From Podospora pseudocomata (lineage: Eukaryota > Ascomycota > Sordariomycetes > Sordariales > Podosporaceae): 64,000 bases of DNA. The notes beneath the pieces were generated by a model, which did no database searches, was not told the origin of the DNA, and saw nothing but the letters and a program-made list of their open reading frames with translations. The DNA is taken from positions 3,410,001 through 3,474,000 of the forward strand of contig NC_085891.1 of NCBI RefSeq assembly GCF_035222375.1, given 5' to 3'. Of this stretch, positions 11,401 to 27,295 are shown piece after piece (positions within the stretch are counted from its first letter, which is position 1; every line of letters starts with the position of its first letter). Position numbers and translations under genes: made by a program.

Positions 11401-13092
11401 GGCCATGAGCCTGTTGACTCGAAATGGGCCATCCAACTTTTGGTCACTCAGCTTTATGACCCAGAAGTGGAGGTCTGCCAAACGGCGGTCAAAATTCTCG
11501 AAAAGGCGTGCAATACTCAAAACCACTTGAAATACATTGTCGAGTGTCGGCCGGCACTAGATCACTTGGGTGAGATAGGTGCTCCCCTCCTCTTACGCTT
11601 CCTATCGACCTCGATTGGGTATCACTACCTCGATGGGTTGGACTACATTAGCAATGAGATGGATGATTGGTTCCTCGGGCGAAACGACTCCTATGTCGGT
11701 GTCATTGAAGCCAGTCTAGCGCGATCCTTCATGGACCATCAGGACGACCACACCAACCGAATAAGCGTCTTTGATGATGAGCAGGAGATGGAGGCCGACA
11801 GCCACGTTCCGCCACACTTCTACCGTGAGCTTACCCGCACCCAAGAAGGCTGCCGGCTTCTTAGCGATAAGGGTCACTTTAGCGAGTTTGTCACCACGAT
11901 TCGCGAGCATGGCATGCAATCCGACGACCCAGAAATGATGGTCAAGGTCAAAGGTTGTCTTTGGGCGGTAGGTAACGTCGGATCAATGGAGCTCGGCGCC
12001 CCGTTCCTGGAGTCTTGCGATGTTGTGGAGCAGATCATCAACATTGCTCAAAATCACGAAGTCATGAGTCTCCGCGGCACTGCTTTTTTTGTCCTTGGAC
12101 TCATATCACGTTCCATTCATGGACTGGAGATCTTGTCGGAAAATGGGTGGGACTCCAACACAAACATTTTGGGGCAGTCTCTCGGCTTCTGCGTCCCTAC
12201 CGAGTTGGACCAGCTGTTTTCTCTCAAGCCCTGGAAGCACATACCGGTAACCAACATTCAACTACCTGATGCCCAAAAGACAGAAAGAGAGAAACTGCCA
12301 TCTGTCCCGTCCCGCCCGAGGTCGCTGAGTCTTATCAAGGCTATCCAAGCAGAGGCAGATGCCCAGGAAGACACGCCAACAGGGTCGGTGCCGGACGAGA
12401 TCCAGCGCGTTGAGCTAGATCCGGACCCGGTAAACCAGAGGATTCTGGAGCTGATGATTGACATGGCGAACATGGTGCTGTACCGGAGGGCGAGGGCAGA
12501 GTTGATGCACATCAAGCAGCAGACGCAAGTGAGGCATCAGCAAGCTCAGGCACAAACGCAGCCGCAGACACCAACGCAGAACAATCAGAAAAGAGTTCTT
12601 GGGAGTGGGGCCTCGTCGTTTTCACAGCCACACTTGTTTAGAAGGGTCATGGGCTTATTGGAGTCCCATCACTACCGCTTGCAGGATAGGGCGATGATTG
12701 TAGGGTTATTTGAACGGAGCGTGTTTAGGGCGATAGTATATGGGGATGAAGACAGTCAGGAAGAGAGGGGAAGCAGTGAGAGTGAAAGTGATTCTGACTT
12801 TGGAGATGCAAACCAGGCGGGCGTGGGTCAGAGAAGGCAGGGGTTTGTTATGCAGCGGGATCAGCAACACCTACAGCAGCAGCAGGAGCGGAATAAAGAG
12901 GAGGGGAGCAGTGGGGAGGAGAGTAGTGATGAAGAGGAGGATGAGAGTGACGAAGATGATGCTTATAGTGGAAGTGAGGGAGATGAACAGAGGACGGAAC
13001 GGCTGAGGAGTGTGAGCGATCCCGCGGGAGGCAGCACTACCAGGAAACATGGAACGGGGAGGGGGAGAGGTGGCACTCAGGGGGCGTTCTGA
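8492..13092 (+). CDS. TSC11: TORC2 scaffold subunit Tsc11 (Rictor/Avo3 family)
   Basis: Tsc11/Rictor is the large scaffold of TOR complex 2, which controls AGC kinases, actin and membrane homeostasis. Two exons (8492-9531, 9597-13092) encode 1511 aa; the 65-nt intron splits the Trp codon of LVTWSLAKDR. After a disordered N terminus with a long glutamine run comes a coiled-coil segment (ERNIAYLRDVLSRELK). The conserved helical Rictor regions follow, including EVAGMTPDYYVSRANSLVDL and ALKSWSGLMSLSMYNFRAIR, and later KVKGCLWAVGNVGS. The C terminus is acidic and Ser/Glu-rich, then basic. A run of ten threonines interrupts the helical region near 10246-10275. The ATG at 8492 is chosen because it precedes protein-like sequence; the frame is open to 8249, with ATGs at 8249 and 8510, so the start is uncertain. 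Confidence 0.93.
8574..8650 (+). repeat. CAG/CAA repeat encoding polyglutamine
   Basis: A nearly continuous CAG/CAA run near the 5' end of TSC11 codes for a glutamine-rich tract broken by single Gly and Thr residues. The mixed codons suggest selection for glutamine as well as repeat slippage. Confidence 0.9.
10249..10275 (+). repeat. (ACC)9 microsatellite encoding polythreonine
   Basis: Nine perfect ACC units, preceded by one ACA, give ten threonines inside the TSC11 reading frame. The uniform codon indicates recent slippage. It sits in a variable loop between helical segments (RRLTTYGRV before it and FVEHYTALLLA after it). Confidence 0.9.
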
Positions 13093-13883
13093 CAGGGATG
13101 GATTTGTAGCAAATGAGATGGCCAGATGGGTTGTTTTTGGATCTGTCCTGGAACTGCTATATTGTAGATTCTCAGCGTGGGGGTTGCTGGGGTTTGATAT
13201 TTTGAGCGGGCGAGTCTTTACTGTTTCACGTTGTGTTTTTTTTTTTGGGTTTATATCGTGCATATCAAAAGGCGAAGGTGGCCGATGGGAATGGTCGGAT
13301 CATGGTTACGTCGTCACGTCGACTTGCATATACTTCTGGTCAGAACACAGTGGGATGGCATAAGCGGATTGGCGTTTGTAAAGAAAACATGGTAGCCAGA
13401 CGAGAGACAATTTGAAGGCTGTGAACATATCATGTTTGCGGGTCACAAACAAGTGTTGGCCAATCGTCTTACAAGGTGCTCGCATGTCTATGATGTCTGT
13501 CAGAACGGTGATAGGAACTTCTATTTGGTGCATCTTTCAGAGTCAAGTAACACAAAGCATACATGCGATGAACCTATCTTCTTTCTTCGGTCAAGTCCCA
13601 TGCTGCAGACACCGAGTTGCTCGTAGCCATGGACTGCATAATACGTAACGGCGTACTCCATCGACAATTCCATGGCACCCCACCGTCTGTTGCACCCCTC
13701 CTTTGACCTCACCCACCCCCACCACCCACTCAGTCATCACTTATTACTCGGTAATCACTCACTCAGCCTCTCAACATCAACCGCAAGAGATTTCTGAAAC
13801 CCTTTGATCTTTCAGAGACTCGGGTTTTTTTTTTTTTTTCTTCAAAAAAAATAACTCCTGTGAAGCCGGTCAAAATTTCCAAA
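13093..13883. other. Intergenic region, TSC11 to THI20
   Basis: About 790 bp with the 3' flank of TSC11 and the promoter and leader of the thiamine gene. Poly-T and poly-A runs lie just before the start codon (about 13827-13849). I looked for a thiamine pyrophosphate riboswitch and saw none. Confidence 0.6.
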
Positions 13884-15884
13884 ATGCCACCTGGAAGAAT
13901 CCTCGTCATCGCCGGGTCTGATTCCTCTGGCGGAGCGTATGTTTTCTCTTACCTATCTACGATCACCCCTCACCCCTTTTTTTTCTTTTCTACTCACAAG
14001 GAGACTAACCCCAAAAAATGACCAGCGGCCTGGAAGCAGACCAAAAAGTCATCGCCGCCCACGGCTGCTACGCCATGACGGCCACCACAGCCCTCACAGC
14101 CCAGAACACCCTCGGCGTGCACGACATACACCATGTTCCCGCCGAGTTTCTTCGGAAGCAGATTGATGCTGTTGTGACGGACGTCGGGGTGGATGTTGTC
14201 AAGACTGGTAAACTCTCCCTCAACGTCCAAGCATGTTTTTGAGGGATTGAATTGTACTGACTGTAAAACAAAAGGCATGCTGGCATCAGCTGGGACTATC
14301 GAGGCTGTGGCTGAAGTGATTCGGGAATATAAACTCAAGACGGTGGTTATCGACCCGGTTATGGTTGCCACGACGGGCTCGCCTTTGTTGCCTAATACCT
14401 CGCTTTCGCTTCTTAGGGAGAAACTCGTGCCTTTGGCTACGGTTCTCACGCCTAATCTGCCTGAAGCGAGGTTGCTACTTGCTGATGCTGGGTTTGGGCA
14501 CTTGCCGATGGAGAAGGTGAGTGATTTGGAGGGGATTGCCAGGGCGGTGGGGAGTTTGGGGCCGAAGTGGGTTCTGATCAAGGGGGGGCATTGTCCTTTT
14601 AATGGGGAGGGGATGATTGCGGCGGATGAGCGGAAGAGGGAGAAGGTGGTGGATGTGCTTTGGGGGAGGGATGAGAAGGGCGGGGAGGTGCTGAGACGGG
14701 TCGAGACGCCTTACTGGGAGAGTAAGCATACGCACGGAACGGGGTGTTCTTTGGCTTGTGAGTTGTACCCTTTAACGGGTTGAGAGAGTTGGGGTGCTGA
14801 TGTGATTGACAGCGGCAATTGCGTGTAACTTGGCGAAGAGGATGGATATGCCCCAGGCGGTGGAAGCGGCGTGTCGATATGTTGAGGCTGGGATAAAGAC
14901 TGCGCCGGGACTGGGGAAAGGGAATGGGCCGTTGAACCACTTCCACTCGACTTATACGTTGCCATTCGCGCCGTGAGTTACGACCTCGGATTGGAAGAAT
15001 AAGAAAGAGGCACTGATCTTGTGAACTAGGGGCCACTTCATTGAGTACCTGCTCGAAAGACCAGACGTCGCTCCGGTGTGGAAGCGCTATGTCACTCACC
15101 CTTTTGTGTTGGCCATGGGCGATGGCACATTGCCGTTGGAGTCGTTCAAGGGGTATTTGATCCAGGATTATCTGTATCTGGTCTGTTGCCCAACCCTACC
15201 TACCGCACCGCTTGGCTGACGAGAATGCCAGACACATTACGCCCGAGCAAGTGCCCTTGCTGGGTATAAAGCCAAAAAGATTGAAGATATCGGCGCCGCT
15301 GCTACTATTGTAACACACATCTTCCACGAGATGGAGCTGCATATCAACTACTGCAGCGGCTTCGGTATCTCGAAGCAGGATATCGAGAGCTGCGAGGAGA
15401 AGGAAGCATGCACGGCGTACACAAGATACGTCTTGGATATCGGCAACTCGGAGGACTGGCTGGCTTTGCAAGTTGCCATGGCCCCGTGCCTCTTGGGGTA
15501 TGGAGATATCGCCAAGAGGCTGTTTTCTGACCCCAGGTCCAAACGAGGAGGAAATGTTTACTGGGCCTGGATCAAGAACTATGTGGAGGATGACTATCTG
15601 CTGGCTCTCAAGACCGGCTCCGGTGAGTGGTGGACTGCCCAATCAAGACGAGAGAAATCAGTGCCAGATAAACAGAGCAAGCTAACGGCGGATGATGACG
15701 AACAAAGACCTGCTGGAACGACACGCCGTGCTTCAAAGCCCCGCCCGAATAGATGAGCTGGCCAGCATCTTTATCCATGCTACAAAGGTAGGTTGCATGC
15801 TCTTGAGCAAACATGAAAGACATGAGCTGATGGGGAGTTTGTTAGATGGAGATTGCGTTCTGGGAAATGTACAGCTCCCACTGA
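13884..15884 (+). CDS. THI20: Bifunctional HMP/HMP-P kinase and thiaminase II (Thi20 type)
   Basis: The N-terminal ThiD-like half phosphorylates hydroxymethylpyrimidine and its monophosphate for thiamine synthesis; the C-terminal TenA-like half is a thiaminase II used in pyrimidine salvage. Eight exons encode 512 aa: 13884-13936, 14026-14207, 14275-14757, 14813-14972, 15030-15180, 15232-15622, 15708-15787 and 15846-15884. Kinase motifs include RILVIAGSDSSGGAGLEADQ, VIDPVMVATTG, LTPNLPEA and the anion-hole loop KHTHGTGCSLA. The TenA part begins at HFIEYLLERPDV, contains LESFKGYLIQDYLYL, the nucleophile region EACTAYTRYV and APCLLGYGDIA, and ends with EIAFWEMYSSH. The kinase-TenA order and length match yeast Thi20 and its filamentous fungal relatives. 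The fifth intron uses an unusual GTCTGT donor, but the joined frame and conserved sequence support it. Confidence 0.95.
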
Positions 15885-16758
15885 AGTAACAGTTTTTGAC
15901 AGGACTCTTTGTGAGTAGGTGCCTGTCTGAGTCGTGTGGGCTCCAGCTACAAGTGGGGAGGCTAGACTCACCTAGATGGGATCCCAAAAAGGCCCTAAAG
16001 TTCAATTGTGAAGTTTTGTGACGCTCGCAGACTGCAGTGAAGAAGTGAGTGGGATGCCCATCAGCATGCCTGTGACGCAAGTGGGGCTGTTGAAGTGAAT
16101 TTCAGTGGATGCCTCAGGCACTCAGCTTATCGGAAGGCCTAGCGGCTCTTATCAGACGCAGACCGCCTCGCCAAAGCAGAAAAAAAATAAAATCTGGAGC
16201 CAAAGCCAAGGCGCGCTGCTGGATCCACCCAAGACAAGTGCTAACAAATTTTGGCCCAGACAAATTCCGGGGGCGATTCTTTTGAACCCTTCCCTCTTTC
16301 CCATCCCCAAAACTTTTTTCTCTCGCCTCGCCGAGATCTCACTCTTACCTCTTCCCTCCCCCTCGACCAACCCACCAAAGGACTCTGCCATCGCAAGATC
16401 CTTCATTCCACTCACTTACCTCAAGTCCATCTTGCGGTACTGCATCAGAGTCGGGTTGCACCATTTGCATCTCTTTCCCGCCTGTTTTTTTTGACGCGCC
16501 GCTTCCTCTTCACCGAGCAACGTCGGCACCTCTTCCTCTCGCAGCGCATAATTTTCTTGTCGCAGCAGAACCATTTCTTCCTCGCTCCGACCAGCACAAA
16601 TTCTTTGTGTCGGCTCTCAGCACTGCTTTTGATCAACCGATCCAGCCAGTGCTTAATACATTGATTCGGTCGCCCCAGTCCGAGTCTCTTCCTCTGTCGA
16701 CGACAGCAAGCATCGTGTCTAAAACAGGACCGACTTTTACACCTCAATAATTACAGCC
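15885..16758. other. Intergenic region, THI20 to DBP2
   Basis: About 870 bp. The right half is strongly pyrimidine-rich, as expected for promoter and leader of a highly expressed fungal gene such as DBP2. I see no extra gene. Confidence 0.6.
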
Positions 16759-19170
<2,412 letters not shown>

Positions 19171-20185
19171 GCATGTACTGCCGCTCCAATCATGGAGGCT
19201 TTGATTCGCCTGAGAATCTTGTCTGTCGTCTTGACTTTTTCCCTGCCAGGCCCTCGGTAGGCTGGCTTTCAAACTGGTGGCATCCATTTTTCGGACACAC
19301 GGCGTTACGCGTAGACGGTTAGAGGTCGGTTACGGTTCATGGGTTCTTTAAGGGCGCCTGGTGGTTCATGTTTGCGTCATGGCTTTTTAGCTCTTCATTT
19401 TCATTTGTGGGTTTGGTGTGGCTCGCTTTCTTGTCGTCCCTTGGGGGTTGTCTTGTGGTGGCAGTATGCCATGCCACAGTTTGCATCTTTGCAAAACCTT
19501 GTGCCATCATCGTTACAGCAGCGATCAGCCATAGCTGATCATTGTTGGCCAATTTTTTGGTCAGTTCTTCACTAACTGATGATGGGCCGGTTGATCACCC
19601 AAGGCCAAGAGCAGCTTGCTATCTGTAGCAGCAGCAGCCAAAACAAAAGTATTCTAAAAAGCCTGGTTTGTTGGTTTTGTATTCATCGGGGTCGCATGTT
19701 TTTCAGTTCCTCCCGCGTCAGCGTTACTCTGCTTACTGCTTCTTGTACTCAAAGTGTAGTAGTCACTTAGTTATTCATTGCGAGAGGAGGAATAGATGGC
19801 TAGCATCTGTCCCTTCTTGTCAGCAGCTTCGCTTCGCGGAAATGCATGCTGGCGATGACAGCGCCGTGTAATTAGAGCAGATTAGATCAGCTGTCTCAAC
19901 ATGAGAGTAGTATGAGATGTGTTGGGATTTGTCTTGGTGTGTGGTATGCTTCCATCCAATCTGTGCTGTTCATTCAGGCTGTGGTGGGTGTGTGTTTGCT
20001 TCATGTTACTCAGCCTTGGGGGCATAGCTTGAAACACTTGTCACTCTCTTGTAGTAGAAGAGGAGGTGGGGAATGGTCAGTAGTATAATCTAATGAGCTC
20101 TATGTTTGTTCTTTCTAAGCTTTGTTTTTGGTCTCTTCACAGTGGGCAAGGCCACTGTCGAGATTGTCTTAGGTGCCTTTGGCTT

Positions 20186-20257
20186 TGTTTTTTTCTTTTT
20201 TTTCCTTCTCTCTTCTCTGCTTTCTTCTCTTCTCTCTTCTCTTCTCTCTTCTCTTCT
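20186..20257 (+). repeat. Pyrimidine (TTCTC)n tract
   Basis: About 70 bp almost purely T and C, built of TTCTCTTCTC-like units, in the 3' flank of DBP2. It is low complexity and probably came from slippage. Confidence 0.85.
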
Positions 20258-23200
20258 ACATTATGTTCATTTGTTTACCTCTTGAGTGGGTGTTGTTGTG
20301 ATAGGTGTCTTGACGGTGTGGTGGTCTCTTTTCTGTTAAGAAAACATATAGATCTTTTATTCAGGTTCCTAGGAGCCCGTTCCAGATACAGTGCCGTTGG
20401 ACGGTCAATAAGCAATATCTGATGCACTGTAGACGTCAAAATAAGCAGTCTGTAGTCTGTTTAGGCTTGTGAACTCACCCTGCGATGGCTGAGGGTGCCT
20501 GCTGGTTTACCTTTTATTTCTAACATCAACGGTAGAAAAGTCTGTCAACTTTATGTTGACGTCTAATTGCTCAAGAGACTTGCGTTAGGGGTAGAACAGA
20601 GCTGGGAGGCGGAGGAGGTAAGTGGGTAGGATTGGGCTTAAATGGGAAAAGTCGAGGCTAAGAGCAGGAGATGTATATGCGGGGTTGATCGTGAATTGTA
20701 GTGGTTGGTTGTAGTTTCGGGGCTGAACTGTGGGAATGGGGTGTGGTATAGTTCATAGACACATGAACAGAACAGTGTAGAGGGTTCTTGTAATAGTAGG
20801 GAGGCAACAATTATGGACACAATGTTGGTGATCAAGTCATTTCGTTTGGCATTCTAGGCTGATCGTAAAGAAAGAAGAAAACTAGGTCTGGCGTTATGCG
20901 AAGTCTAATACCCTTTGGATAATATAACGTGTTGGACTGTAGATACGTTCCTCGTAAATCTTATCTCTTTGCCTTGTGGCAGCCGTGAGCTTCTTAATCA
21001 AGTATGGCCATACTACCACCTCCAAGCAGTTGACTGTTCTGCAAAGAAGACGGTTTGAACGTCGCCACATTGAAACGTCGACGACAGTTTACAATCGGGC
21101 AGTGGCTTAGCTGCGTCTGGACTCATGCCGATCCATTAGATATGGTTCGTAGCCTGTGATCGGTTAGTGTGTGCGCCCTTATACTGAGTAGAGCTGAATC
21201 TTGACGAACCTGTCGACGATGGCGTTTGCTAACAGAACACTGGGCAGTTTGACGGGAGAAACGAGGCCGGTTCACTTAACCCCGCAAACTGTTAGTCTTG
21301 ATGTTGTCCTCAGACTAACCATACCGAAGCCCATAGCTTGGTTTGTTCCCCCCAGGGAAGCGCCATATGCTCGATGACATTTTGGCAAAGACAGAATGAG
21401 AAGCCAGACCGGTATTCGAGTCATCCAAGAAGGGGACAGGCAAGCACTCCCAACGCTTTCAGAGATCAGAGGAAAATTCCAGGTCAATCTCCTGACTTCT
21501 TCGGCTTACGCAGAAGCAGGTCATTTTCTGGTAAGCCTTCGAGGATGTTCGAAAGCTTCCATGGCACGAGGCAGGAGTCCGCTGATATCAATTCGTACAC
21601 TTCTAGGCTGACCATGATACTCATCATCTGGGCTGGCTTCTTCAGCCACGCCCAGTTTTAAGTTCACAAACCGCCATCATGCAAAACCATCGCTGACCGA
21701 GCATTTGCCCAACGCTTCTCCATGTGCCACTGCAACCGTATGGCAAATCAAATTCGGCCGAATCCAGCAACACTGAGACGGAGAGAGCTTAATATTGTAA
21801 AAGTGGAGAGTCTCGGCGTGAGTTTCCGGAGAGAAGATATAAAGCCCAGCCACCACTGACTTTTCCGGGTCATCCAGATACAAGGTTCTGCAGTATTCAT
21901 CGTGTGTCGGCTCAAATTCTCATCCGACATGCCCCATGGCGCACCATGGCACCGTCTCCTCCCCTAACTCGTGACGCCCATGTGAAATTTCTGAGTGTCA
22001 TGTTGATACTCGGTCCGACTTCGTATGCCGACTTCGTCACGCCTGAATCATGATCCTCAGGCGACTGACGAGTCTCCATCTGGAACCATGGAAGTTGCTC
22101 GCCCTTCTCCGCTGATAGACAGAGGTTTTCAACTTTCGAAGTGATGCCTATTCCCCCATCTTGAAGGTCGCAGACACGTCAAAAGCCATGCGCCGACAAC
22201 CACATCAAGTCTGACGAGGAACCCTTGATTAAACTTGGGATCTCGGTTCCTGTGACATGGCTATCACGCCTCCCTTCGCGATTCTCAACCAGTATACGGC
22301 CCGAACCCACCACCTACCCAACAACTCCCAGCAGAAGACACATCCGCGGTTGGCTTTGAAGAAATCAGATACACATGATCGCCACCAACACCTTGGTGTC
22401 TTACGCATAAGCTGACCCTCTCATACCAAACGGCGATGACCGTCAAAACGCCCCCTCGCCAACCCTCAACACCACACATCCACAGCCAACGAGAAGTTGC
22501 GGGGTCAACTCCGGACCGTATAACGCTGCCGACTGGACTAGGGCGGGACGGCGCCAGATCCGCATGCCCAATACACCCCGCTTCCCGTTACCATTACTTA
22601 GCGTATTGTGCACAGTGCCTTTGGGTATACCTGCCGCCACACCGCCATATACCAAAGACAAGGGTATCATGAGTGATGGCAACGCACGTACCGAGCGACA
22701 CCTCACACACCGATATGAGGTTTGTTGGCCACGAGGCTGCCGGCAACGCCCAACAAAGGAGAGAAGGGGGGTGCTTGACAACAACCAGAACAACAAGCAA
22801 CTCTCGGCCGAGTAAATCCTGCCGATCCTCCGCAAGCAACTGAGAGGGGCATCCAGGTGGGGAACCAAACAATCGAGGGGGTGGATAATCATGGGAAAAG
22901 TCCCTCCTCCCTCCCCGGGCGTTCTCCTCCTCCACGCAAAGTCCGTCCCTCCCCCCTGATGGTATGTCGTGTTATCAGTGCGGATCAGTTCCAGACCCTG
23001 TTCCGCAAGCCCACCAGTATCCGCAGGCAGCCAAAGAGTCCACTGGTGTTTGTGTTTGCCCAGGTGCCTTCGCCCATTGCTCTCCCAAGACTGCCTTTCT
23101 TCTCACCCTTTGCCATTTGCCTCCACCCCCCCCCCGGCCACCTATCTCTTGCTCGGCTGGTCGAGAACCCACCCTCTGGGGCAACTCCGCATTTTGTTAA

Positions 23201-26200
23201 GGGCCGAGTCCCTTCTTGGCTCGGATGACCAGGTGGATCATTCTTGTTGCCATCCACCACCATCTCAATCAACTGGGGGCCAAATATTACCCGCCTGAAT
23301 TGCTTCAGGGTTCTCCACCACTCCCACTGTGTGCTGCAACGATTTGAATACTGTAGGGAAAATCGATACATTATTCTCAGCTAAACAAGTGCTGTCAAAG
23401 TAGTCGATCATCTCCGGCCGGCGGGACAGGGCTTAGTGCCGTCTCTCTGAAAGTTGCGGACACAGTACAGTAGTGCCATATCCAGCATCACGGATCGACA
23501 AAGTGTGTACATACCAATAAGCCAAATAGACTTGCCATGCTGTTTGCTGGCTGGTGTCGGGACTTGACCGCTCGCTTGGGTTGCGTCTACTTTGCTTTGC
23601 CATGCTTACTGTGTACTGCTTTTACCAAGACGGCCTAGCTCTTTCCCGAGGGTCGGGTTGTGTGGTGCACAAAGTGGCCAGCAGCAAGCCCGAGCGTGAT
23701 ATCGTGTCATGCAGCTTTGGATGGTCGGGATAGCAAAGAAGCAACAGGGACGCCATCCCATTGCGGCCCCTATCACGACGCTATCTTCAGCTGTCTCATG
23801 TACCCCAGCATTGCCAGCCCCCGATCGTCTTTCGTCCATCAATGCTTGACAAATGGGCATTACCGCTTCTGGCGGGGCAAAACAACGGGCTTTATCACTG
23901 TGTGCAGTCCTAGCGTAACTGTACCAGTTGATGAAGTGCTCTCTTCATCGACACTCGAGTCCAACAAATGGCGGCACTGTAGAAGCGAGTGGCCTCCTAT
24001 GCCAAGATGGTGTTTGTTGTCTTTCCAGCTGCATGGTGCCTTCCAAACCGATTTCTACTCTTTATCGTCTCTGGGGAGGTGAACCAGCGACGGTGATGGC
24101 CGTGATAGTAATAGAATGATGGTAATAGCGAACCGGGGAAACACTTGCTGTGTTGCTATTCAGGATGTGGAGACTGGTCGCCAAACCCGGAGTCAGGGTC
24201 TCTGGCAGCTGAAGGGACCATCCATGTTTTCATGAAACACGTCAACAGTCTTGTTGATGACATGAAGGGTGCAATCTGAGACTCTTGTAGTGTACGTCGG
24301 AATTTTTTCCGGACGAACAGGAGGACTGATAGGTAACAGGACGGGTAGTTAGCTCCTATACTATGGGCTGTGTACACTATATTGTAAGCTTTATCACGGC
24401 CAACTTCCAGACTGCGTTACATACATATATAAGTTCAGCAATAGCTTGCTGAGGTAGCTGATGAAAGCCTCTGGTTGGTGAGGAGGACAGGTTTCTTCAA
24501 GACTAAGATCTCGCGCTACCACCGCCAACACGTGCCATCGCCGATCACACCACACCTAGTTTCGACGTGCATTATTACGGAATCATTGCTTTTTTCTTTG
24601 AAGGAGCATCACGTAACAAAGCTGCTGGGGGACAAAGGGTCGATCGGAAGAATGCTCGACGCACCTGCCTGGACATGAAAAAGCCCACAACAGAGCAACG
24701 GGAATGTTGAAGGGCCCGGGCGGGACCACCAAGCTGCTATCAGAAATCCCAAAAGCGTTCAAGCAAGCGAGAGCGAGAGACCCTTGAACCAGTTGCTGAT
24801 CGTGGGCTTTCCCCGCCTGCCCGCCTGGATGTGATGATTTCCGCCCACATCCCTTGTGCCCTTCTTCTGGCGACGACATAGACACGCTCCACCCTTGAAC
24901 CCAGCACGGTGTGGGTAATGGCGGACCTGGGGAGGGGTGCGCACCAGCCACTCTCTCCACTGACTGGAGCGTGTGGAGACGGACGAGGCCCAAAGCGAAA
25001 TGCGGAGCCAGCGGACGAACTGGAGTGATAGCCGACCGCCTGCCTGCCTGCCTTTCCACTTTCCAAAACCTCCAATCGACCGCCGTCAAGGCTCTGACCC
25101 CTCCTCGCCATATCAAATCAGATCAGAGGGGTTTTGTCCGAAAAGAGGGTGTTGCATTGTTGGTGTCCCAGCGCAGCCCGCGTGCAGGCACACGGCAACA
25201 CCAATCCGGCCCATACGAATACGCGGTACTTGGTTGTTGCTCTTCGATGAGTGAGTCGCAGTGTGCTGGTCGATCGAGAACATGGTATGAGATGTTGTGT
25301 CTATGCTGTAATCATTATTTCGTTTCCGTAATCCGTGAGGGGGAAAAGGAAGGACCTTCGTCAAACCGTCGTAGACAGGTCGAAAAATCAAGAAAAGCCA
25401 TGTGTCAATGTCCAAGGCCGTGCTGCAGGTGAGGAAAGTGATATTGTCACCACCATCACGTGCAGGACTGCAGCTGCGTCTGGAATCGCACGGTTTCCTC
25501 ATCGGCTGGACCTTCCCTCCCGCACCTTCCCATGAACAAGTTTCAAATTTGACACCCAGTGAGACTAAATAAGGTCGCAAAACCACACTACTACAAGCAG
25601 CCGCCAGAAAGGGTGATGTGATAATGTACAATGGACTCAACCCAGCTGCATGGAAGCGTCCGAGACGGATTCTGGTGAACGGCCCCCCAAACTTGGGGCT
25701 CTGGCCTTCACGCCTCGTTGGGATGAAGCTGTCTCCTGCGAGCGCCAGCTGTACCATTCTGACGGGATTTACAGTCACCACCCTACAGCCAGTGGGAAAT
25801 CAGCTAGCTTGTTTTAGCAGTATCCTTCCCGACCAATGTAGATTACACTAGACCAACATCAGTATCAATCACCACCTCGCAAAACTACGTCGATGTCAAA
25901 CTGCAGCCCATCAGCGCGAGCTCCAGGAAACATCGCACACTCTGACGAGAAAAGGCTGGTCGGTTTGCCGTATGGAGTTAGCCGAGCTGCACCCGTGCCC
26001 CAAGAGCGCGCCGCAGATACCATGATGTATGTACAACAAACAGTGGGAGTGTAGGTACTTTTGCTGCTTTCCCCTCTGTCGGGCACGCTCATTCATCCAG
26101 TTCATGATGCCTGAGATCACCATGCCATCCATGCCATCCATGCTGGCCGACCACCGGAGATTCCTCTTCCTGTCCAATTGCATGCAGCATGATTTGTTGG

Positions 26201-27273
26201 CGACGCTCCGCACACCGTCACCACATTGGGTACAAAGGTGTGTGGGCAGGGTGGCAGGTCTCCATCCATGATGCCGGGAGGCCCAGCGCACGTCATGTGG
26301 TCCCACGGGTGCCGCGGTAAAAAAAGACATGAAAGTTCTTTTTTCCAATATCGCTCTCATCCAGAGGAGTCTCACCGCAACACCGGCAAACGCACCGCAT
26401 GCAAATTGGGGGCAATAAGAGCCGCCTTTTGTCTTGCAATTGCCGCCGCCTTCGCGGCCGTGATCCTATCACCAGTGAGTTGGGCTTCCTGCAGCCACAG
26501 GGGGGGAAAGGAGCGGAGCAATAAATTGCTAAGTACCATGGCGCAATGCTGTCGACGCTGGCCATCCCGGCAGCCGGGTTCTGGAGTCGCGAATATTCGC
26601 GTGCCTGCCGCGAGAAATTTAGCGCAAATGCTTCCCAGTTCGGGCAATAATTTTCACCCCTCCAGGGAGTCGGGACGAGGACCCCACAAAGGACCCGGGC
26701 CCCAGCATGCAATCCTGCCCTCCCCCCTGTTCGGCCGGCTCTGCTTGAATATCGACAGCTGCACTGTATCGACATAAAGCGGTGATGCAAGCATGCGCGT
26801 GTGATGATCCTGGAGAGTGTCATCGGCTCTTCGAAAAACCACAAAAAGAAACGTCGAGTACACTACCCAAAAGTGCATGTAGCTGGAAAGGATCAGTCGC
26901 CCCTGACAGAAATACCCGTCTCGTCGTGAAAGCTTCCGCAAACGGAACAGCCTTTGTGGCGGCTGCTGCCATGCTTTGGTGCCAGATTTGCGAGCCCAGC
27001 CTTTTCCTGCGACATAGAAGGTCAAGCGTTCTTTGCTAGTCAGGAACGTCTGTGTATTCCCGCTTCCTAGTAGGTCGTTTTTATGTGTCGAACTGGGATG
27101 TGGGAGCCGAAGCCGTCTCTCGGCCGAGGGCATTCCATTTTTCTTTGAAAGCATGGTCCGGCCCCTTCATAGCGGCCATTTGCGGGTGGTGCTCGCCCGC
27201 ACCCGCCCCCTTGGTTATTCTGTCTCCTGTTCGGAGTATTGCATAGGTATCTGTGGCAACCCTGGCGGTGGCA

Positions 27274-27295
27274 TTTTTTTTTTTTTTTTTTTTTT
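27274..27295 (+). repeat. Poly-T run (22 T)
   Basis: Twenty-two consecutive T in the gene-poor region. It could be the tail of an old retroposed sequence on the minus strand or plain slippage; no retrotransposon coding sequence is seen beside it. Confidence 0.8.

Noticed and set aside
13093-13883. Possible thiamine riboswitch upstream of THI20
   Set aside because: Searched by eye for CTGAGA and the second conserved arm; neither appears in the right arrangement. Fungal TPP riboswitches are known mainly in NMT1, THI4 and transporter genes.
22443-22892. 149-codon minus-strand frame
   Set aside because: No start context, domain or intron structure; similar-sized frames lie on the opposite strand.
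24583-25116. 177-codon minus-strand open frame
   Set aside because: Composition and lack of recognisable motifs fit random open sequence in GC-rich DNA.
25113-25781. 222-codon minus-strand open frame in the gene-poor region
   Set aside because: No domain, no consistent hydrophobic pattern, and overlapping frames of similar length on both strands suggest chance.
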